A DNA stretch of 64,000 nucleotides from Anaerolineae bacterium (GCA_023382535.1 JAHDWA010000013.1:62001-126000), one strand, 5' to 3'. Positions 8,743 through 18,000 are shown, numbered from the stretch's first letter. Numbers and translations: made by a program. The notes: generated by a model not told the origin, from the letters alone.

Positions 8743-9912
8743 TTACGAGACTCGCCGGTTCTGCATGCGCTTGCGCAGGAAGGTGGGAACTTCTAAATCT
8801 TCGGGGTCGTAGTTAGTCTCGCGGCGAGATGCTTCTTCCCGGCTGAAAGCGGGTTCTCTGGCTTTGGGAGGCTGCGGGAAGGCAATCGTCTTGGTTGAGC
8901 TGATGGGCTCTTCCTTGCGCTTGCCGGCAACGTAAGGTTTGCGCTGGGCGACGCTGTCGAAGCCGGTGGCAATCAAGGTAATGCGCAGTTCGTCGGCCAA
9001 GCCCTCATCAATGACCGCGCCAAAGATGATGTTGGCGTCGGGGTGAGCCTTGCGCTTGATGATTTCGGCGGCCTCGTTGACCTCATACAGGCTGAGGTTG
9101 GGGCCGCTGGTAATATTGAAGAGAATGCCCTGAGCGCCGTCAATAGTCACATCCAGCAGCGACGAGGAAACCGCGCTCTCGGCGGCATCAACGGCCCGAT
9201 TTTCGCCGGAGGCAATGCCGACCGCCATGAGCGATGCACCGCCGCCGCTCATAATCGCCCGCACGTCGGCAAAGTCGAGGTTGATCAGGCCGGGCACGGT
9301 AATGAGTTCTGAAATACCCTGGATACCCTGGCGTAGCACGTCGTCGGCGGTGCGGAAGGCCTGGGTCATGCTGGCGCGTTTGTCCACAATTTCCAGCAGC
9401 CGGTCGTTGGGAATCACGATCAAGGTGTCTACCCGCTCCTTAAGCGCTTCGATGCCTTCCATGGCCAAATTCTGGCGGCGGCTGCCTTCAAAACCAAAGG
9501 GTCGGGTCACCACGCCGATGGTCAGGGCGCCGCTCTTGCGGGACAGCTCGGCAATGACCGGCGCAGCGCCGGTGCCGGTGCCGCCGCCCATACCGCAGGT
9601 AACAAAGACCATGTCAGCGCCCCGCAGCACTTCTTCCAAATCCTGGGACGACTCTTCCGCCGCCTTGGCCCCCACTTCGGGGTTGCCGCCGGCTCCCAGG
9701 CCGCGGGTCAGCTTGTCGCCGATGCGGATGCGCTGCGGCGCGTCGCTCATGAGCAGCGCCTGGGCATCGGTATTGACGCAAATAAAATCAACTCCGCGCA
9801 GACCTTCGGCGATCATGCGGTTGACGGCGTTGCTGCCACCGCCGCCCACGCCGATAACTTTGATTTGGGCAAAGTTCTCAGGTTGAACTGCATAACTTCC
9901 ATTTTTGGACAT
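8743..9912 (-). CDS. ftsZ: Cell division protein FtsZ
   Basis: A 389-residue tubulin-like GTPase that polymerises into the Z ring. It has the N-terminal nucleotide site [10 protein letters not shown] (21-30), the tubulin signature [11 protein letters not shown] (about 109-119), and the T7 catalytic loop region NLDFADV. After a variable linker comes a canonical C-terminal peptide [11 protein letters not shown] (372-382), which binds FtsA and other partners. Length is normal. Last gene of the dcw cluster, about 100 bp after ftsA, with which it probably shares the promoter at 11303-11331, and followed by an intrinsic terminator. Confidence 0.98.
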   Translation of the reverse strand: MSKNGSYAVQPENFAQIKVIGVGGGGSNAVNRMIAEGLRGVDFICVNTDAQALLMSDAPQRIRIGDKLTRGLGAGGNPEVGAKAAEESSQDLEEVLRGADMVFVTCGMGGGTGTGAAPVIAELSRKSGALTIGVVTRPFGFEGSRRQNLAMEGIEALKERVDTLIVIPNDRLLEIVDKRASMTQAFRTADDVLRQGIQGISELITVPGLINLDFADVRAIMSGGGASLMAVGIASGENRAVDAAESAVSSSLLDVTIDGAQGILFNITSGPNLSLYEVNEAAEIIKRKAHPDANIIFGAVIDEGLADELRITLIATGFDSVAQRKPYVAGKRKEEPISSTKTIAFPQPPKAREPAFSREEASRRETNYDPEDLEVPTFLRKRMQNRRVS

Positions 9913-9932
9913 GATTTCCTCCTATGAAGCTA

Positions 9933-10016
9933 GACCGCCGACGGCTGACCGCCGACCGCCACAAACTAATAAGGTGACTCCTTGCCACCTGCAACTTGTT
10001 ACCTGCTACCTGTCTA
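9933..10016. repeat. Two degenerate short-repeat blocks between ftsA and ftsZ
   Basis: 9933-9960 is built of CGCCGAC/ACCGCC units (family also at 57866-57935). 9982-10016 is built of degenerate GCAACTTGTTACCTGCTACCTG units (family also at 12362, 27914 and 29725). The second block touches the ftsA stop codon. Confidence 0.7.
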
Positions 10017-11240
10017 CCCCGGTAAGAACACTTTCAACCAGCCTGGCATCTTTAATGAACTACCGCTGGGCTGGTGATTCGCTCGCTGGGGCAGGTCGTG
10101 CTTGATGCCCCATTCCAGCAGCCCCACGCCGGTGGTAAAAGCCGGGCTTTGCAGCGTGTCCACCAGGCCGCGTAAATTCTGCGGCTCGCCGATGCGGGCG
10201 GGTAAGCCCATAATGTCACGAGCCAAGTCGCGTAATCCGGCCAGGTCGGCGGTGCCGCCGCATAAAACCAGGCCCGCCGGGAGCAGTCCGTCGTAACCGC
10301 TCCGCTTGATCTCTTTCAGTACCATCTCCAGAATTTCTTCGGCCCGGGCTTCGATAATCTCCGACAAAAATTGGCGCGAAATATTCTGCTGGCCGTCCTC
10401 GCCAAACATATTGACTCTAACGGTCTCTTCGGGCATGAGGGTGTGGGGGAGGGCATGACCGTACTTGATTTTAAGCTCCTCGGCGGTGCTAAACGGCGTG
10501 CGCAGCCCTACAGCGATATCATTGGTCACCTGCTCGCCGCCGGTGGGCAAAACCACGGTGTGCCAGATGCTGCCCTCGATGAAGATGGCAATATCGGTGG
10601 TGCCGCCGCCGATATCCACCAGCACCACGCCCATTTCCCGCTCGATGTCGGTCAGGGCGGCCTCACCGGAGGCCAAAGGTTCCAGCACCAGGGCGTCAAT
10701 TTGAATGCCGGCGTTCTGGACACACTTGATCAGGTTGCGGATGGAGGAGGTCGAGCCGGTCACAATATGGGCCTCGACTTCCAGCCGGTAGGCCTGCATG
10801 CCGAGCGGATCGCGCACCCCGTCGTCGCCGTCTACGGTAAAGCCGCGCGGGATAATGTGCAAGATCTCCCGGTTGTGTGGAATGTCAATAGCCCGTGCCT
10901 GCTCCAGGACCCGCTCGACATCCACCGGGCGAATGCCCCGCTCGCCCCGGCTGATGGCAATCACCCCACGGCTATTAATTGAGCTAATATGCGCCCCGGC
11001 TAAACCGACATAAGCACTGGCGATGGCATAACCCGATGTCCGCTCAGCCCGGTGAATTGACTCTGTAATCGCCGCCGTTACCTCGCCAACATTGACCACC
11101 ACGCCCTTGCGGATGCCCTTCGACGGGACCACCCCAACGCCGACGATACGCATGGCATTCTCAGGAGGCGGGCTAACTTCAGCCACAAGGGTGCAGATTT
11201 TGGTAGTGCCTATATCCAAGGCCACAACTGTCCGGTCCAC
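10014..11240 (-). CDS. ftsA: Cell division protein FtsA
   Basis: A 408-residue actin-fold ATPase that tethers FtsZ to the membrane. It shows the phosphate-1 loop VALDIGTTKICTLV (about 6-19), the SHS2/1C subdomain (about 85-165), the phosphate-2 loop VLVDIGGGTTDIAIF and the adenosine loop LCGGTADLAGL. The C-terminal amphipathic helix that contacts the membrane is visible as MPGWLKVFLPG. GTG start, preceded by AGGAGG 6 bp upstream. It precedes ftsZ as in most dcw clusters. Confidence 0.97.
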   Translation of the reverse strand: MDRTVVALDIGTTKICTLVAEVSPPPENAMRIVGVGVVPSKGIRKGVVVNVGEVTAAITESIHRAERTSGYAIASAYVGLAGAHISSINSRGVIAISRGERGIRPVDVERVLEQARAIDIPHNREILHIIPRGFTVDGDDGVRDPLGMQAYRLEVEAHIVTGSTSSIRNLIKCVQNAGIQIDALVLEPLASGEAALTDIEREMGVVLVDIGGGTTDIAIFIEGSIWHTVVLPTGGEQVTNDIAVGLRTPFSTAEELKIKYGHALPHTLMPEETVRVNMFGEDGQQNISRQFLSEIIEARAEEILEMVLKEIKRSGYDGLLPAGLVLCGGTADLAGLRDLARDIMGLPARIGEPQNLRGLVDTLQSPAFTTGVGLLEWGIKHDLPQRANHQPSGSSLKMPGWLKVFLPG

Positions 11241-11302
11241 CCTAGGCCTCCTCGCCCCTAATTGTCACAATCGGCAAATAAAGCCGGTAAGATGCAAAAT
11301 TT

Positions 11303-11331
11303 AGTTTACCACAATATGTAGTATTTTGCAA
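11303..11331 (-). promoter_or_regulatory. Internal promoter for ftsA-ftsZ
   Basis: Read on the minus strand: TTGCAA (11326-11331), a 17-bp spacer and TAAACT (11303-11308), about 60 bp before the ftsA GTG, in an AT-rich gap after ftsQ. Internal promoters before ftsA/ftsZ are common in other bacteria. Confidence 0.55.
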
Positions 11332-11418
11332 TAGATTTACCCACAACATCTTGTGTATATTCCTTAAAATTCTTGAACTTACCCCCGGTGCTGCATGCTC
11401 TGGTTGACTCCGAACTGC

Positions 11419-12330
11419 TCACTGGGCCAGTCCGCGACCGCCTCCGTACTGAGGCTGTGGCGCGGGGCGGGGCGGCGCTGTTTTGGGTGGATTTGCCCCC
11501 GGCTGTCCAATCTGGATAACCGAGGCCGGTTTATAGAAGGGCCGCAGCGGGTCACGCATGTCAATGTAAGCCGGCGTGATATTGCGCTCTTTCAAATCGG
11601 CCAGCACCGCCGTCAGCACGACCAACTTGGCCTTGATTTCGCTGCCACTGCCCATGTAGACCGGCCAGCCTTCCGGGGTAGCAACGGTGAGTCCGCGCAG
11701 GCGCGAGTAGCGGATGACCGACACATCCGGGGCCAGCACCCGCAGCGTTTGCGCCCCCTCGACGATGTTGGTATCAATCTGGTAACCTGGCTCGAGGGGC
11801 TGGCGGTCGTCATCGATAACCCGCAGCATACCGGTCAAATCCTCTTTGGGGGGCACGACGGTGCCTTCCTGGTCAATCCACCACAGCGTTTGGCCTGTCT
11901 GCCAGACCAATTCGGGCCGGCGTTCGCTCACTTCGATCACTACCTGGGCCGGCAGCGCGAGCGATACGGCCGCCGATTTAATATTGGGCAGACTGGTAAT
12001 CCTTTTAACCACTTCGCCCGGGTTGACCCAAAAAATGCTCTGGCGATCAATGCCGCTCATAGTATAGATTTCGCGAGCCGACACCGCCACATTCCCCTGT
12101 ATTTCAGCCGTACGAACGAAAAATATGGGTCGGGTAAAGAGTACATAGAGCACCCACCCCAGCAGCGCCAAAATTAACAGGCTGCTCAGTTTCACTCCCC
12201 GGGTCTGCCAAAAATTCAGCACGGGGGTGATGGTGAAGCGCGGCTGGAAAGCGGTCGCTTCGTAGCTAACCGCTTGCCTCCCCAACCGCACCTCAGATCG
12301 GCGGCGTCGCTGCTTTTTGACCTTAAACAT
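11419..12330 (-). CDS. ftsQ: Cell division protein FtsQ/DivIB
   Basis: A 303-residue divisome protein. A basic cytoplasmic tail (RRRR near residue 8-11) is followed by one membrane helix (about 50-68), then the POTRA domain (IFFVRTAEIQGNVAV onward, about 70-140) and the beta domain that scaffolds FtsB/FtsL. The C-terminus is a proline-rich tail (PPKTAPPRPAPQPQ) not part of the conserved domain. Position between ddl and ftsA is canonical. FtsQ sequences diverge widely, so the call rests on topology, POTRA pattern and gene order together. Confidence 0.92.
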   Translation of the reverse strand: MFKVKKQRRRRSEVRLGRQAVSYEATAFQPRFTITPVLNFWQTRGVKLSSLLILALLGWVLYVLFTRPIFFVRTAEIQGNVAVSAREIYTMSGIDRQSIFWVNPGEVVKRITSLPNIKSAAVSLALPAQVVIEVSERRPELVWQTGQTLWWIDQEGTVVPPKEDLTGMLRVIDDDRQPLEPGYQIDTNIVEGAQTLRVLAPDVSVIRYSRLRGLTVATPEGWPVYMGSGSEIKAKLVVLTAVLADLKERNITPAYIDMRDPLRPFYKPASVIQIGQPGANPPKTAPPRPAPQPQYGGGRGLAQ

Positions 12331-12361
12331 AGTTCCTTCGATCAGGAGTAGGGAGTATTTT

Positions 12362-12412
12362 ACAACCTGTAACCTGATACTTGCTACCTGCTACCCTGCT
12401 ACTCTGCCTGCC
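12362..12412. repeat. CTACCTG-type degenerate repeat at ddl 3' end
   Basis: A run of CCTGTAAC, CTTGCTAC, CTGCTACC and CTGCTAC units spanning the ftsQ-ddl junction. The ddl stop codon and its last residues lie within the repeat, suggesting that the element truncated or capped the gene. Confidence 0.7.
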
Positions 12413-13532
12413 TCACATCAAACGTTGTTTGCGACTGCTGCTTGTCCGCATGACGTTCCAAGGCCAGCTCGATCAGGCGGTCAATCAACTCGCTGTAGGA
12501 TAGGCCGCTGGCAGCCCATAATTTGGGATACATGCTGATCGGAGTAAAGCCCGGCATGGTATTGATCTCGTTAATAAAGACTTCGCCGGTAGCTTTTTCC
12601 AGGAGCATGTCGCAGCGGGCCAGGCCGGCGCAGTCCAGGGCCTTGAAGCTCATAATGGCCAGTTGCTGGACCAACTCCGTATGTTCCTGGCTTAAGGGGG
12701 CCGGAATGAGCAGCTCCGACGTCCCGTCAATATATTTGGCGGCGTAACTGTAAAATTCGCGCGAAGGAATGATCTCACCGGGCAGCGAGGCAATCGGATC
12801 ATCGTTGCCCAACACGCTGACTTCGATCTCACGCGCATCCAACCCCTGCTCGACAATCAGCTTGCGGTCATAACGGGCCGCATCTTCCAGCCCGATCCAC
12901 AAATCCTCGCGATTTCTGGCTTTATGGATGCCCACGCTGCTGCCCAGGTTGGCCGGTTTGACAAACATGGGGTAAGGAATAGCGGCCTCGCATTCGTCAA
13001 TCACCGCCTGGGGATCTTGCTGCCATTGTTTCCGCAAAAAGGTCCGGTGGATCACTATCGGCAGCCCATGCGCCCGAAAAATATCTTTGCAGACGGCCTT
13101 GTCCATTCCGGCTGCACTGCCGAGAACTCCCGCACCCACGTAGGGAATACCGACCAGTTCCAAAAAACCCTGCACCGTGCCATCCTCACCAAAAGGACCG
13201 TGCAGTACGGGAAAAATCACGTCCAGCGGGCCGGTGGCAGAAATGGGCAAGGCCAGCGCGTTCTCCACCGGGGTGGTTTGGCCGGATTCCGCTTTGGCCC
13301 CGGCTTCGATCACCGGATGCCCGGCGGCGGCATCGAGCAACTGCTGGTGAATATCCCCGCCGGTCAACCACTGCCCGCTTTTAGTAATGCCGATGGGCAC
13401 GACTTCGTATTTTTTCTTGTCCATCGCCTCCATAATGCCCTTAGCGGAGGTCAGGCTGACCTCGTGCTCACCGCTCTGCCCGCCAAAGAGCACCCCGACG
13501 CGAAGTTTTCGACGTTTCTCGGAAGAACTCAC
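12399..13532 (-). CDS. ddl: D-alanine--D-alanine ligase
   Basis: An ATP-grasp ligase making the D-Ala-D-Ala dipeptide for peptidoglycan. The GTG at 13532 is preferred: GAGG lies 5 bp upstream and the family N-terminus (RVGVLFGGQSGEHEVS) begins about ten residues later, whereas an ATG at 13589 lies inside a repeat. Motifs: GPFGEDGTVQGFLEL, MFVKPANLGSSVGIHK (ATP-grasp), and the metal site EINTMPGFTPISMYP. Length 377, normal. The last residues (VRQAE) are encoded by a degenerate repeat. Position between murB and ftsQ is canonical. Confidence 0.96.
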   Translation of the reverse strand: MSSSEKRRKLRVGVLFGGQSGEHEVSLTSAKGIMEAMDKKKYEVVPIGITKSGQWLTGGDIHQQLLDAAAGHPVIEAGAKAESGQTTPVENALALPISATGPLDVIFPVLHGPFGEDGTVQGFLELVGIPYVGAGVLGSAAGMDKAVCKDIFRAHGLPIVIHRTFLRKQWQQDPQAVIDECEAAIPYPMFVKPANLGSSVGIHKARNREDLWIGLEDAARYDRKLIVEQGLDAREIEVSVLGNDDPIASLPGEIIPSREFYSYAAKYIDGTSELLIPAPLSQEHTELVQQLAIMSFKALDCAGLARCDMLLEKATGEVFINEINTMPGFTPISMYPKLWAASGLSYSELIDRLIELALERHADKQQSQTTFDVRQAE

Positions 13533-13543
13533 AAAAACCTCTC

Positions 13544-13601
13544 GATACGTGATGCGTGATGCATGAATGATGAGGTCGTAGATCATCACGTATCACGTAT
13601 C
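13544..13601. repeat. TACGTGAT-family hairpin upstream of ddl
   Basis: Left arm 13544-13561, made of ATACGTGATGCGTGATG, pairs with 13584-13601 over 18 bp with a single G-T. The same family recurs at 55341-55392, 42 kb away. Confidence 0.85.
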
Positions 13602-13635
13602 ACTCCGTTTGACTAATTTAAATCCTGGAACTGCC

Positions 13636-14658
13636 TTAGTTCCTTTCTTCTTCTCCAACAACCTCGATTTCCAACTCCAATTTCACCCCAAACTTGGCCT
13701 CAACTGTTTCCTGGGCTGTTTGGATTAACCCCATGACCTCTGTCGCCGTGGCCCCGCCCAGGTTTTGGAAAAAATTGGCGTGAAGGGGCGAAATCTGGGC
13801 CTGGCCTATTCTGTACCCCTTTAATCCCGCCGCTTCGATCAGCCGGCCGGCATAATCGCCCGGCGGATTTTTAAACATACTGCCAATCGTTGCGCCAGGC
13901 GGCTGTGTGGCCCTGCGCCGGCGGTTGAATTCATCCATCCGCGCTTTGACCTCTACTGCAGGAGCGGGGGTCAGGTGTAACTCTGCCTGCAAAACAATCC
14001 AACCTTCACGCGGACCGCTTTCTGCTTTCTGGCTACTGGCTACTGACATCTGACCACTGACTACTGGCTTCTTCTTCAATCTTGAAGTGCGGTAACCATA
14101 CTTAAACCATTCCACCGGCTGCCAGACCCGCTCGCCCGTGGGAGCGAGCAGTTCGGCGCGGCTGAGATTGTGGGCTATATCGCTGCCGTAAGCGCCGGCA
14201 TTATTGACCACAGCCCCGCCAATAGTGCCCGGCACACCTACTGCCCACTCCAATCCACTCAAGCCCCGCTTGGCACACCGGCGAGCCAGGTTAGGCAGGG
14301 CTGCCCCACTCTCAGCGATGAGCTTAACCTCATCCCTCTTTTCTTTTTCCAAAGAGGGAAATTCGACCCGATTGGCCCGGTTTTCGATGACCAGCCCGCG
14401 AATGCCGGCATCGCTAATGAGCAAATTTGCACCACCGCCGAGCATAAAGATGGGCACGTGATGCTGCCGGGCCAGGGCAACGGCAGTCACCAACTCAGCC
14501 GCACTTTCCACCGCCAGCCACACCTCGGCGGGACCGCCCAGCCGGAGCGTGGTATGTCCGGCGAGAGGTTCATCCCGGCGCGGTCTATCCCCAAAAAAAG
14601 CCGCCAGGGTTGCCATAAACGTTGAAACGTTATTTTCAGGCAGCAGGCTCGATTTCAT
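13636..14658 (-). CDS. murB: UDP-N-acetylenolpyruvoylglucosamine reductase
   Basis: The FAD enzyme that reduces UDP-GlcNAc-enolpyruvate to UDP-MurNAc. FAD-binding motifs are [13 protein letters not shown] (about 40-52) and [11 protein letters not shown]; the core has [15 protein letters not shown] and NNAGAYG; the catalytic serine lies in [11 protein letters not shown]. Length 340 is slightly long. A serine/glutamine-rich stretch ([13 protein letters not shown], about residues 198-210) interrupts the conserved core between YGYRTSRL and [10 protein letters not shown]. It is encoded by a CAGTAGTCAGT-type repeat, so this copy carries an in-frame insertion. The 5' end overlaps the small upstream gene by 23 bp. 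Confidence 0.95.
   Translation of the reverse strand: MKSSLLPENNVSTFMATLAAFFGDRPRRDEPLAGHTTLRLGGPAEVWLAVESAAELVTAVALARQHHVPIFMLGGGANLLISDAGIRGLVIENRANRVEFPSLEKEKRDEVKLIAESGAALPNLARRCAKRGLSGLEWAVGVPGTIGGAVVNNAGAYGSDIAHNLSRAELLAPTGERVWQPVEWFKYGYRTSRLKKKPVVSGQMSVASSQKAESGPREGWIVLQAELHLTPAPAVEVKARMDEFNRRRRATQPPGATIGSMFKNPPGDYAGRLIEAAGLKGYRIGQAQISPLHANFFQNLGGATATEVMGLIQTAQETVEAKFGVKLELEIEVVGEEERN
14031..14067. repeat. CAGTAGTCAGT-type repeat inside murB
   Basis: On the minus strand this reads as tandem degenerate CAGTAGTCAGTGGTCAG / CAGTAGCCAGTAGCCA units. The family matches the intergenic elements at 20254-20332 and 47287-47365. The frame is preserved through it. Confidence 0.85.
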
Positions 14659-14869
14659 CCACTTCTTGCAGCTCGCTCATGATCCGGTGCAGCATCGCCT
14701 GGCGGGCCGCTTTGGCGGCAGTCAAGGCTTTGAAACGAACCGCTTCGGCGTGTTCTTCCGGGGTGAGAACGGGCGCAGAAACGATCCGGGGGGCGCGTGT
14801 TTTGGAGGCAGCCCGTTTACCGGAAAAGGTACTTTGATTCTTGATTAACTTCAGTTTAGCTTCAGCCAT
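14636..14869 (-). CDS. Small hypothetical protein between murC and murB
   Basis: A 77-residue, highly charged, lysine- and alanine-rich protein without membrane segments. The last half (LTPEEHAEAVRFKALTAAKA) is predicted helical. A good ribosome site (AGGAG) precedes the ATG at 14869, and the 3' end overlaps murB by 23 bp, so it is probably translated and coupled to murB. I recognise no family. It could be a small division or wall-synthesis regulator by position, but nothing in the sequence proves this. Confidence 0.6.
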   Translation of the reverse strand: MAEAKLKLIKNQSTFSGKRAASKTRAPRIVSAPVLTPEEHAEAVRFKALTAAKAARQAMLHRIMSELQEVDEIEPAA

Positions 14870-14905
14870 TGTTTACTCCTAAATTTCAAATAAGAAAATA
14901 AAAAT

Positions 14906-14958
14906 TAGAAATTAGAAAGCTGTCCGACCCGTTTCTCAATTCTTACTTCTAATTTCTA
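14906..14958. repeat. TAGAAATTAGAA inverted repeat at murC 3' end
   Basis: TAGAAATTAGAA (14906-14917) is perfectly complementary over 12 bp to 14947-14958. The right arm contains the murC stop codon and last two sense codons. Further degenerate AAATTAGAA and TTCTTACTTCTAA copies flank the arms. Confidence 0.8.
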
Positions 14959-16328
14959 TACAGTGAATGCCCCAACTTTTTTAGCACATTCTCTCCGATC
15001 AAATAACTATCCCCGGCCCCCATCGTTATCAGTACCGCCGGGGGAGTGAGATGGGCCGCGAGATAGCCGGCGGCTGCGCTGAGCGAGCCGAGGTAATGGG
15101 CGTCGGGGTGACGCATACGAGCCAGGATATCGCTGCTTTTGACCAGGCCCTGGTCGGTTTCACGAGAGGCAAAAATATCTACCAGGATAACGTGATCGGC
15201 ATCGGCGAAGGCCAGGGCAAAGTCGTCGAGGAGGGCCAGGGTGCGGCTAAAGGTATGCGGTTGAAAAGCCGCCCAGATCGGCCGGCCGGCAAAGCGCGAC
15301 TGGGCCGCAGCCAACGTCGCCCTGATTTCCGTGGGGTGATGGGCGTAATCGTCAATCACTGTTATGCCGTTGATCTCGCCTTTTAGCTCAAAACGGCGGC
15401 CCACGCCCTTGAACTGGCCCATAATCTCAGCCGCCTGGGTCCGTTCAACCCCGGCCCGCTCGGCGGCAATCAACGCCGCCAGCGCATTGTAGACGTTGTG
15501 CAAACCCGGCACCGCCAGCGACACGGTGATGTAGGGCAAGATGTCATCTTGCCTCACAATCTTGAAGTCGTGACCGCCGTGTTGATTAGGCCGGATGTCT
15601 ACCGCTTGCCACGCGTTGTCAGGGCGCAGGCCGTAGGTAATGGTTGGAGCAGTTGCCCTGGTCAGCACTTGCAGTGCACCTCGATCATCACCACAGCCAA
15701 TAACCAGGCCATGAGGGGGCACGAGTTGCACAAACTCCTCAAAGGCTTGAGTCAGGACCTGGGGTGAAGGAAACATATCGGGATGATCCCACTCGACGAT
15801 AGTCACTACGGCGATTTCCGGGCGCAGGCCCAGGAACATATAGTCGTACTCGTCAGCCTCAATCACAAAGGTGTTTCCCCGGCCCGCGGCGGCGTTGGTC
15901 TCTAGCTGCGGGATGAAACCGCCGACGATGAAGCTGGGGTCTTGCCCCGCCTGCTGCAAGATAAAGGCAAGCATGGCCGTTGTCGTCGTTTTACCATGCG
16001 TGCCGGCCACCGCCAGGCCGACCTTGGCCTGCATCATTTGCCCCAGCCATTCGGCCCGCTTGACCACCGGCAGGCCGCGCCGCCTGGCCCCGACCAGTTC
16101 CGGGTTATCGGCAGGGATGGCCGAGGAGATGACCACTGTGTCAATCGGGCCGGCCAGGTTTTCCGCCTTGTGGCCGATGAAAACCGTCGCGCCTTGTTGG
16201 GCCAGCCGGGCCGTCGCCGCCGAGGCTTCCCGGTCTGAGCCGGACACGTCATATCCTTGTTGTAAAAGTACGGTGGCGATAGCGGATAATCCTGCGCCGC
16301 CAATGCCGATTAAATGAATACGTGACAT
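14949..16328 (-). CDS. murC: UDP-N-acetylmuramate--L-alanine ligase
   Basis: An ATP-dependent Mur ligase adding L-Ala to UDP-MurNAc. Rossmann UDP-binding loop HLIGIGGAGLSAIA (about 5-18), ATP loop GTHGKTTTTAM (about 108-118), EADEYDYMFL and the DDYAHHPTEI motif (about residue 325) are all present. Length 459 is typical. The final residues SLYRN and the stop lie in an inverted repeat arm. Located after the CvpA-like pair and before murB, canonical apart from the inserted genes. Confidence 0.97.
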   Translation of the reverse strand: MSRIHLIGIGGAGLSAIATVLLQQGYDVSGSDREASAATARLAQQGATVFIGHKAENLAGPIDTVVISSAIPADNPELVGARRRGLPVVKRAEWLGQMMQAKVGLAVAGTHGKTTTTAMLAFILQQAGQDPSFIVGGFIPQLETNAAAGRGNTFVIEADEYDYMFLGLRPEIAVVTIVEWDHPDMFPSPQVLTQAFEEFVQLVPPHGLVIGCGDDRGALQVLTRATAPTITYGLRPDNAWQAVDIRPNQHGGHDFKIVRQDDILPYITVSLAVPGLHNVYNALAALIAAERAGVERTQAAEIMGQFKGVGRRFELKGEINGITVIDDYAHHPTEIRATLAAAQSRFAGRPIWAAFQPHTFSRTLALLDDFALAFADADHVILVDIFASRETDQGLVKSSDILARMRHPDAHYLGSLSAAAGYLAAHLTPPAVLITMGAGDSYLIGENVLKKLGHSLYRN

Positions 16329-16370
16329 AATGTTACGGGTGTGCTCAAAGATTTACTGCTAAGCCTAATC

Positions 16371-17147
16371 TTACTGAATCATTCTTACCTCTCGCGGTGG
16401 TCGGGGTGGAGTTGGTCTCGCAAGTTCTACCGGTTTATATCCATAGGGAGGTGTGTACTCAACCCTTGATCCCGCTCCGGCTCTGGTTACCCATTTAACC
16501 CTGCTCCACAAAGCTATTGCTAAAATCAAAAAACCGCCGACAACAATGAGCCAGGGAATATAACTATCTAAAATCGTTGTGCTCGGTAAATTTACCGCTT
16601 GAATCGTGATAGTTGATAAGGCTGGTCCAAAGGAACTGCTGCCCTGTGCTGTTATCTCGGTTTCTAGAGCGGTATTACCCGGCAGGCTCCGTCCATCTAA
16701 ATATTCTCTCACTAAACTGATGATCAGAAAGCCGTTTATTCCCCCCATTAACACCCCTAACACTCTACCTATAAGTGTGACTGTGTAAAATATTGAGGGT
16801 CTCTTACTCGCTGCTCCGGGCAGAAATAACCAACTAATGAGGGCAGAAAGGCCCAACATAAAAACAAGAATACCAAGCCAGGTCCCGGGACGGCTGGCAT
16901 CAAGTTGGAAAAAAGTCTGTGGATCATCCGGGAAGCCAACAAGGGTATTTAGAAATGTGGCGGCTGCTACAATTACTCTGTTTAGCCAATCAATGATCGT
17001 TTGCGCCCAATCCGGGTTCTGAAGTAGTAAGACCAGCATTGCCAACAAAAAGGCAGTTATCGCCTCTTTCCACCAGCCTCTAAAAAATCCAAGCACGGCA
17101 AAGAAGCCAATAACGATGTAACTTAAGATCGTCCAATCAATTTGCAT
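16371..17147 (-). CDS. CvpA-like membrane protein, copy 2
   Basis: A 258-residue membrane protein with about five hydrophobic segments: an N-terminal trio with the motif RGWWKEAIT (about 24-32), a central pair, and a C-terminal helix with a basic proline-rich tail (PPRPPREVRMIQ). Topology and the G-x-x-RG-x-x-KE pattern resemble CvpA (colicin V production) family proteins; assignment is tentative. It is clearly paralogous to the next gene upstream (17215-18000), sharing the same opening and the VREYL and GFLI motifs. A duplicated CvpA-like pair between murG and murC is unusual. Confidence 0.65.
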   Translation of the reverse strand: MQIDWTILSYIVIGFFAVLGFFRGWWKEAITAFLLAMLVLLLQNPDWAQTIIDWLNRVIVAAATFLNTLVGFPDDPQTFFQLDASRPGTWLGILVFMLGLSALISWLFLPGAASKRPSIFYTVTLIGRVLGVLMGGINGFLIISLVREYLDGRSLPGNTALETEITAQGSSSFGPALSTITIQAVNLPSTTILDSYIPWLIVVGGFLILAIALWSRVKWVTRAGAGSRVEYTPPYGYKPVELARPTPPRPPREVRMIQ

Positions 17148-17214
17148 AATCTCTTACCTTCAATGTCTGCTTGTCTCACCAGGATACAATATGGCTCCCT
17201 TTCTAAGGTCTATA

Positions 17215-18000
17215 TTACTTGGGCGGGGGGGATGAAGTATAATCCACTCTTCTGTAACCAAAGGGGGATATAACGTCAACTCTTCTGAATTTATCCTTAT
17301 CGGTTTTAAGAACGAACCTGTTTCTGAGGATGGCCAGGAAAAACAGAACCCCAATAAAAATAACAATCCAGGGTAGAAAACTATCTAGAACGGTAAAGCC
17401 GGGTAGCTGGGTCGCTTGTAAGGAGACGCCCGAGGAAGCTACACCAGCCGTATCTCCGCCTGCTGCTGTTATTTGTGAGGGCAGCGAACTGCCGCCCCCT
17501 GGCAGGTTGCGTCCTTCCAAATATTCTCTAACCAGGTTAATAATCAACAGGCCGTTAAAACCACCAATTAATCCCCCTAAAATACTTCCGAGTGGAGTGG
17601 GTACATATCCAATCCCTTTTCCCGGACCCACTCGATTCGGCAGAGTCAACCAGCCAATCAGGCTGGCAATGACCAGAAGGACAATCATCAGGACCAGCCA
17701 GGTCTGCCCGCTGCCAGGATCGGCCTGGATTACACCGCCCGTCGTGCTAATCCCCAGGGCTCCTTGAAAGAAATCGGCCAAAAATGTGCGGACGGAGTCG
17801 GGCAAAATTTCCCAGATAAGGGCCAGAGCCGTATTAATGAGATCAATCAAAGCTTGAGCAACCCCAGGCACTCTTAATAAGAAAACCAGGACTGCCAGAA
17901 AAAAAGTGGTAATGGCCTCTTTCCACCAGCCTCTTAAGAACCCGGAGAAAGCAAACAGACCGACCACCAGATAGGTTAGAAGGGTCCAATTAATTTCCAC
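17215..18000 (-). CDS. CvpA-like membrane protein, copy 1
   Basis: A 261-residue protein with the same layout as its neighbour: opening MEINWTLLTYLVVGLFAF, the RGWWKEAIT motif at about 24-32, a glycine-rich extracytoplasmic segment near 170-200 and a C-terminal helix followed by a basic tail. The start overlaps the murG 3' end by 11 bp, so it is probably translated with murG. Copies 1 and 2 clearly derive from a tandem duplication. Function unknown; CvpA homologues are linked to envelope stress and bile resistance in other bacteria. Confidence 0.65.
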   Translation of the reverse strand: MEINWTLLTYLVVGLFAFSGFLRGWWKEAITTFFLAVLVFLLRVPGVAQALIDLINTALALIWEILPDSVRTFLADFFQGALGISTTGGVIQADPGSGQTWLVLMIVLLVIASLIGWLTLPNRVGPGKGIGYVPTPLGSILGGLIGGFNGLLIINLVREYLEGRNLPGGGSSLPSQITAAGGDTAGVASSGVSLQATQLPGFTVLDSFLPWIVIFIGVLFFLAILRNRFVLKTDKDKFRRVDVISPFGYRRVDYTSSPPPK

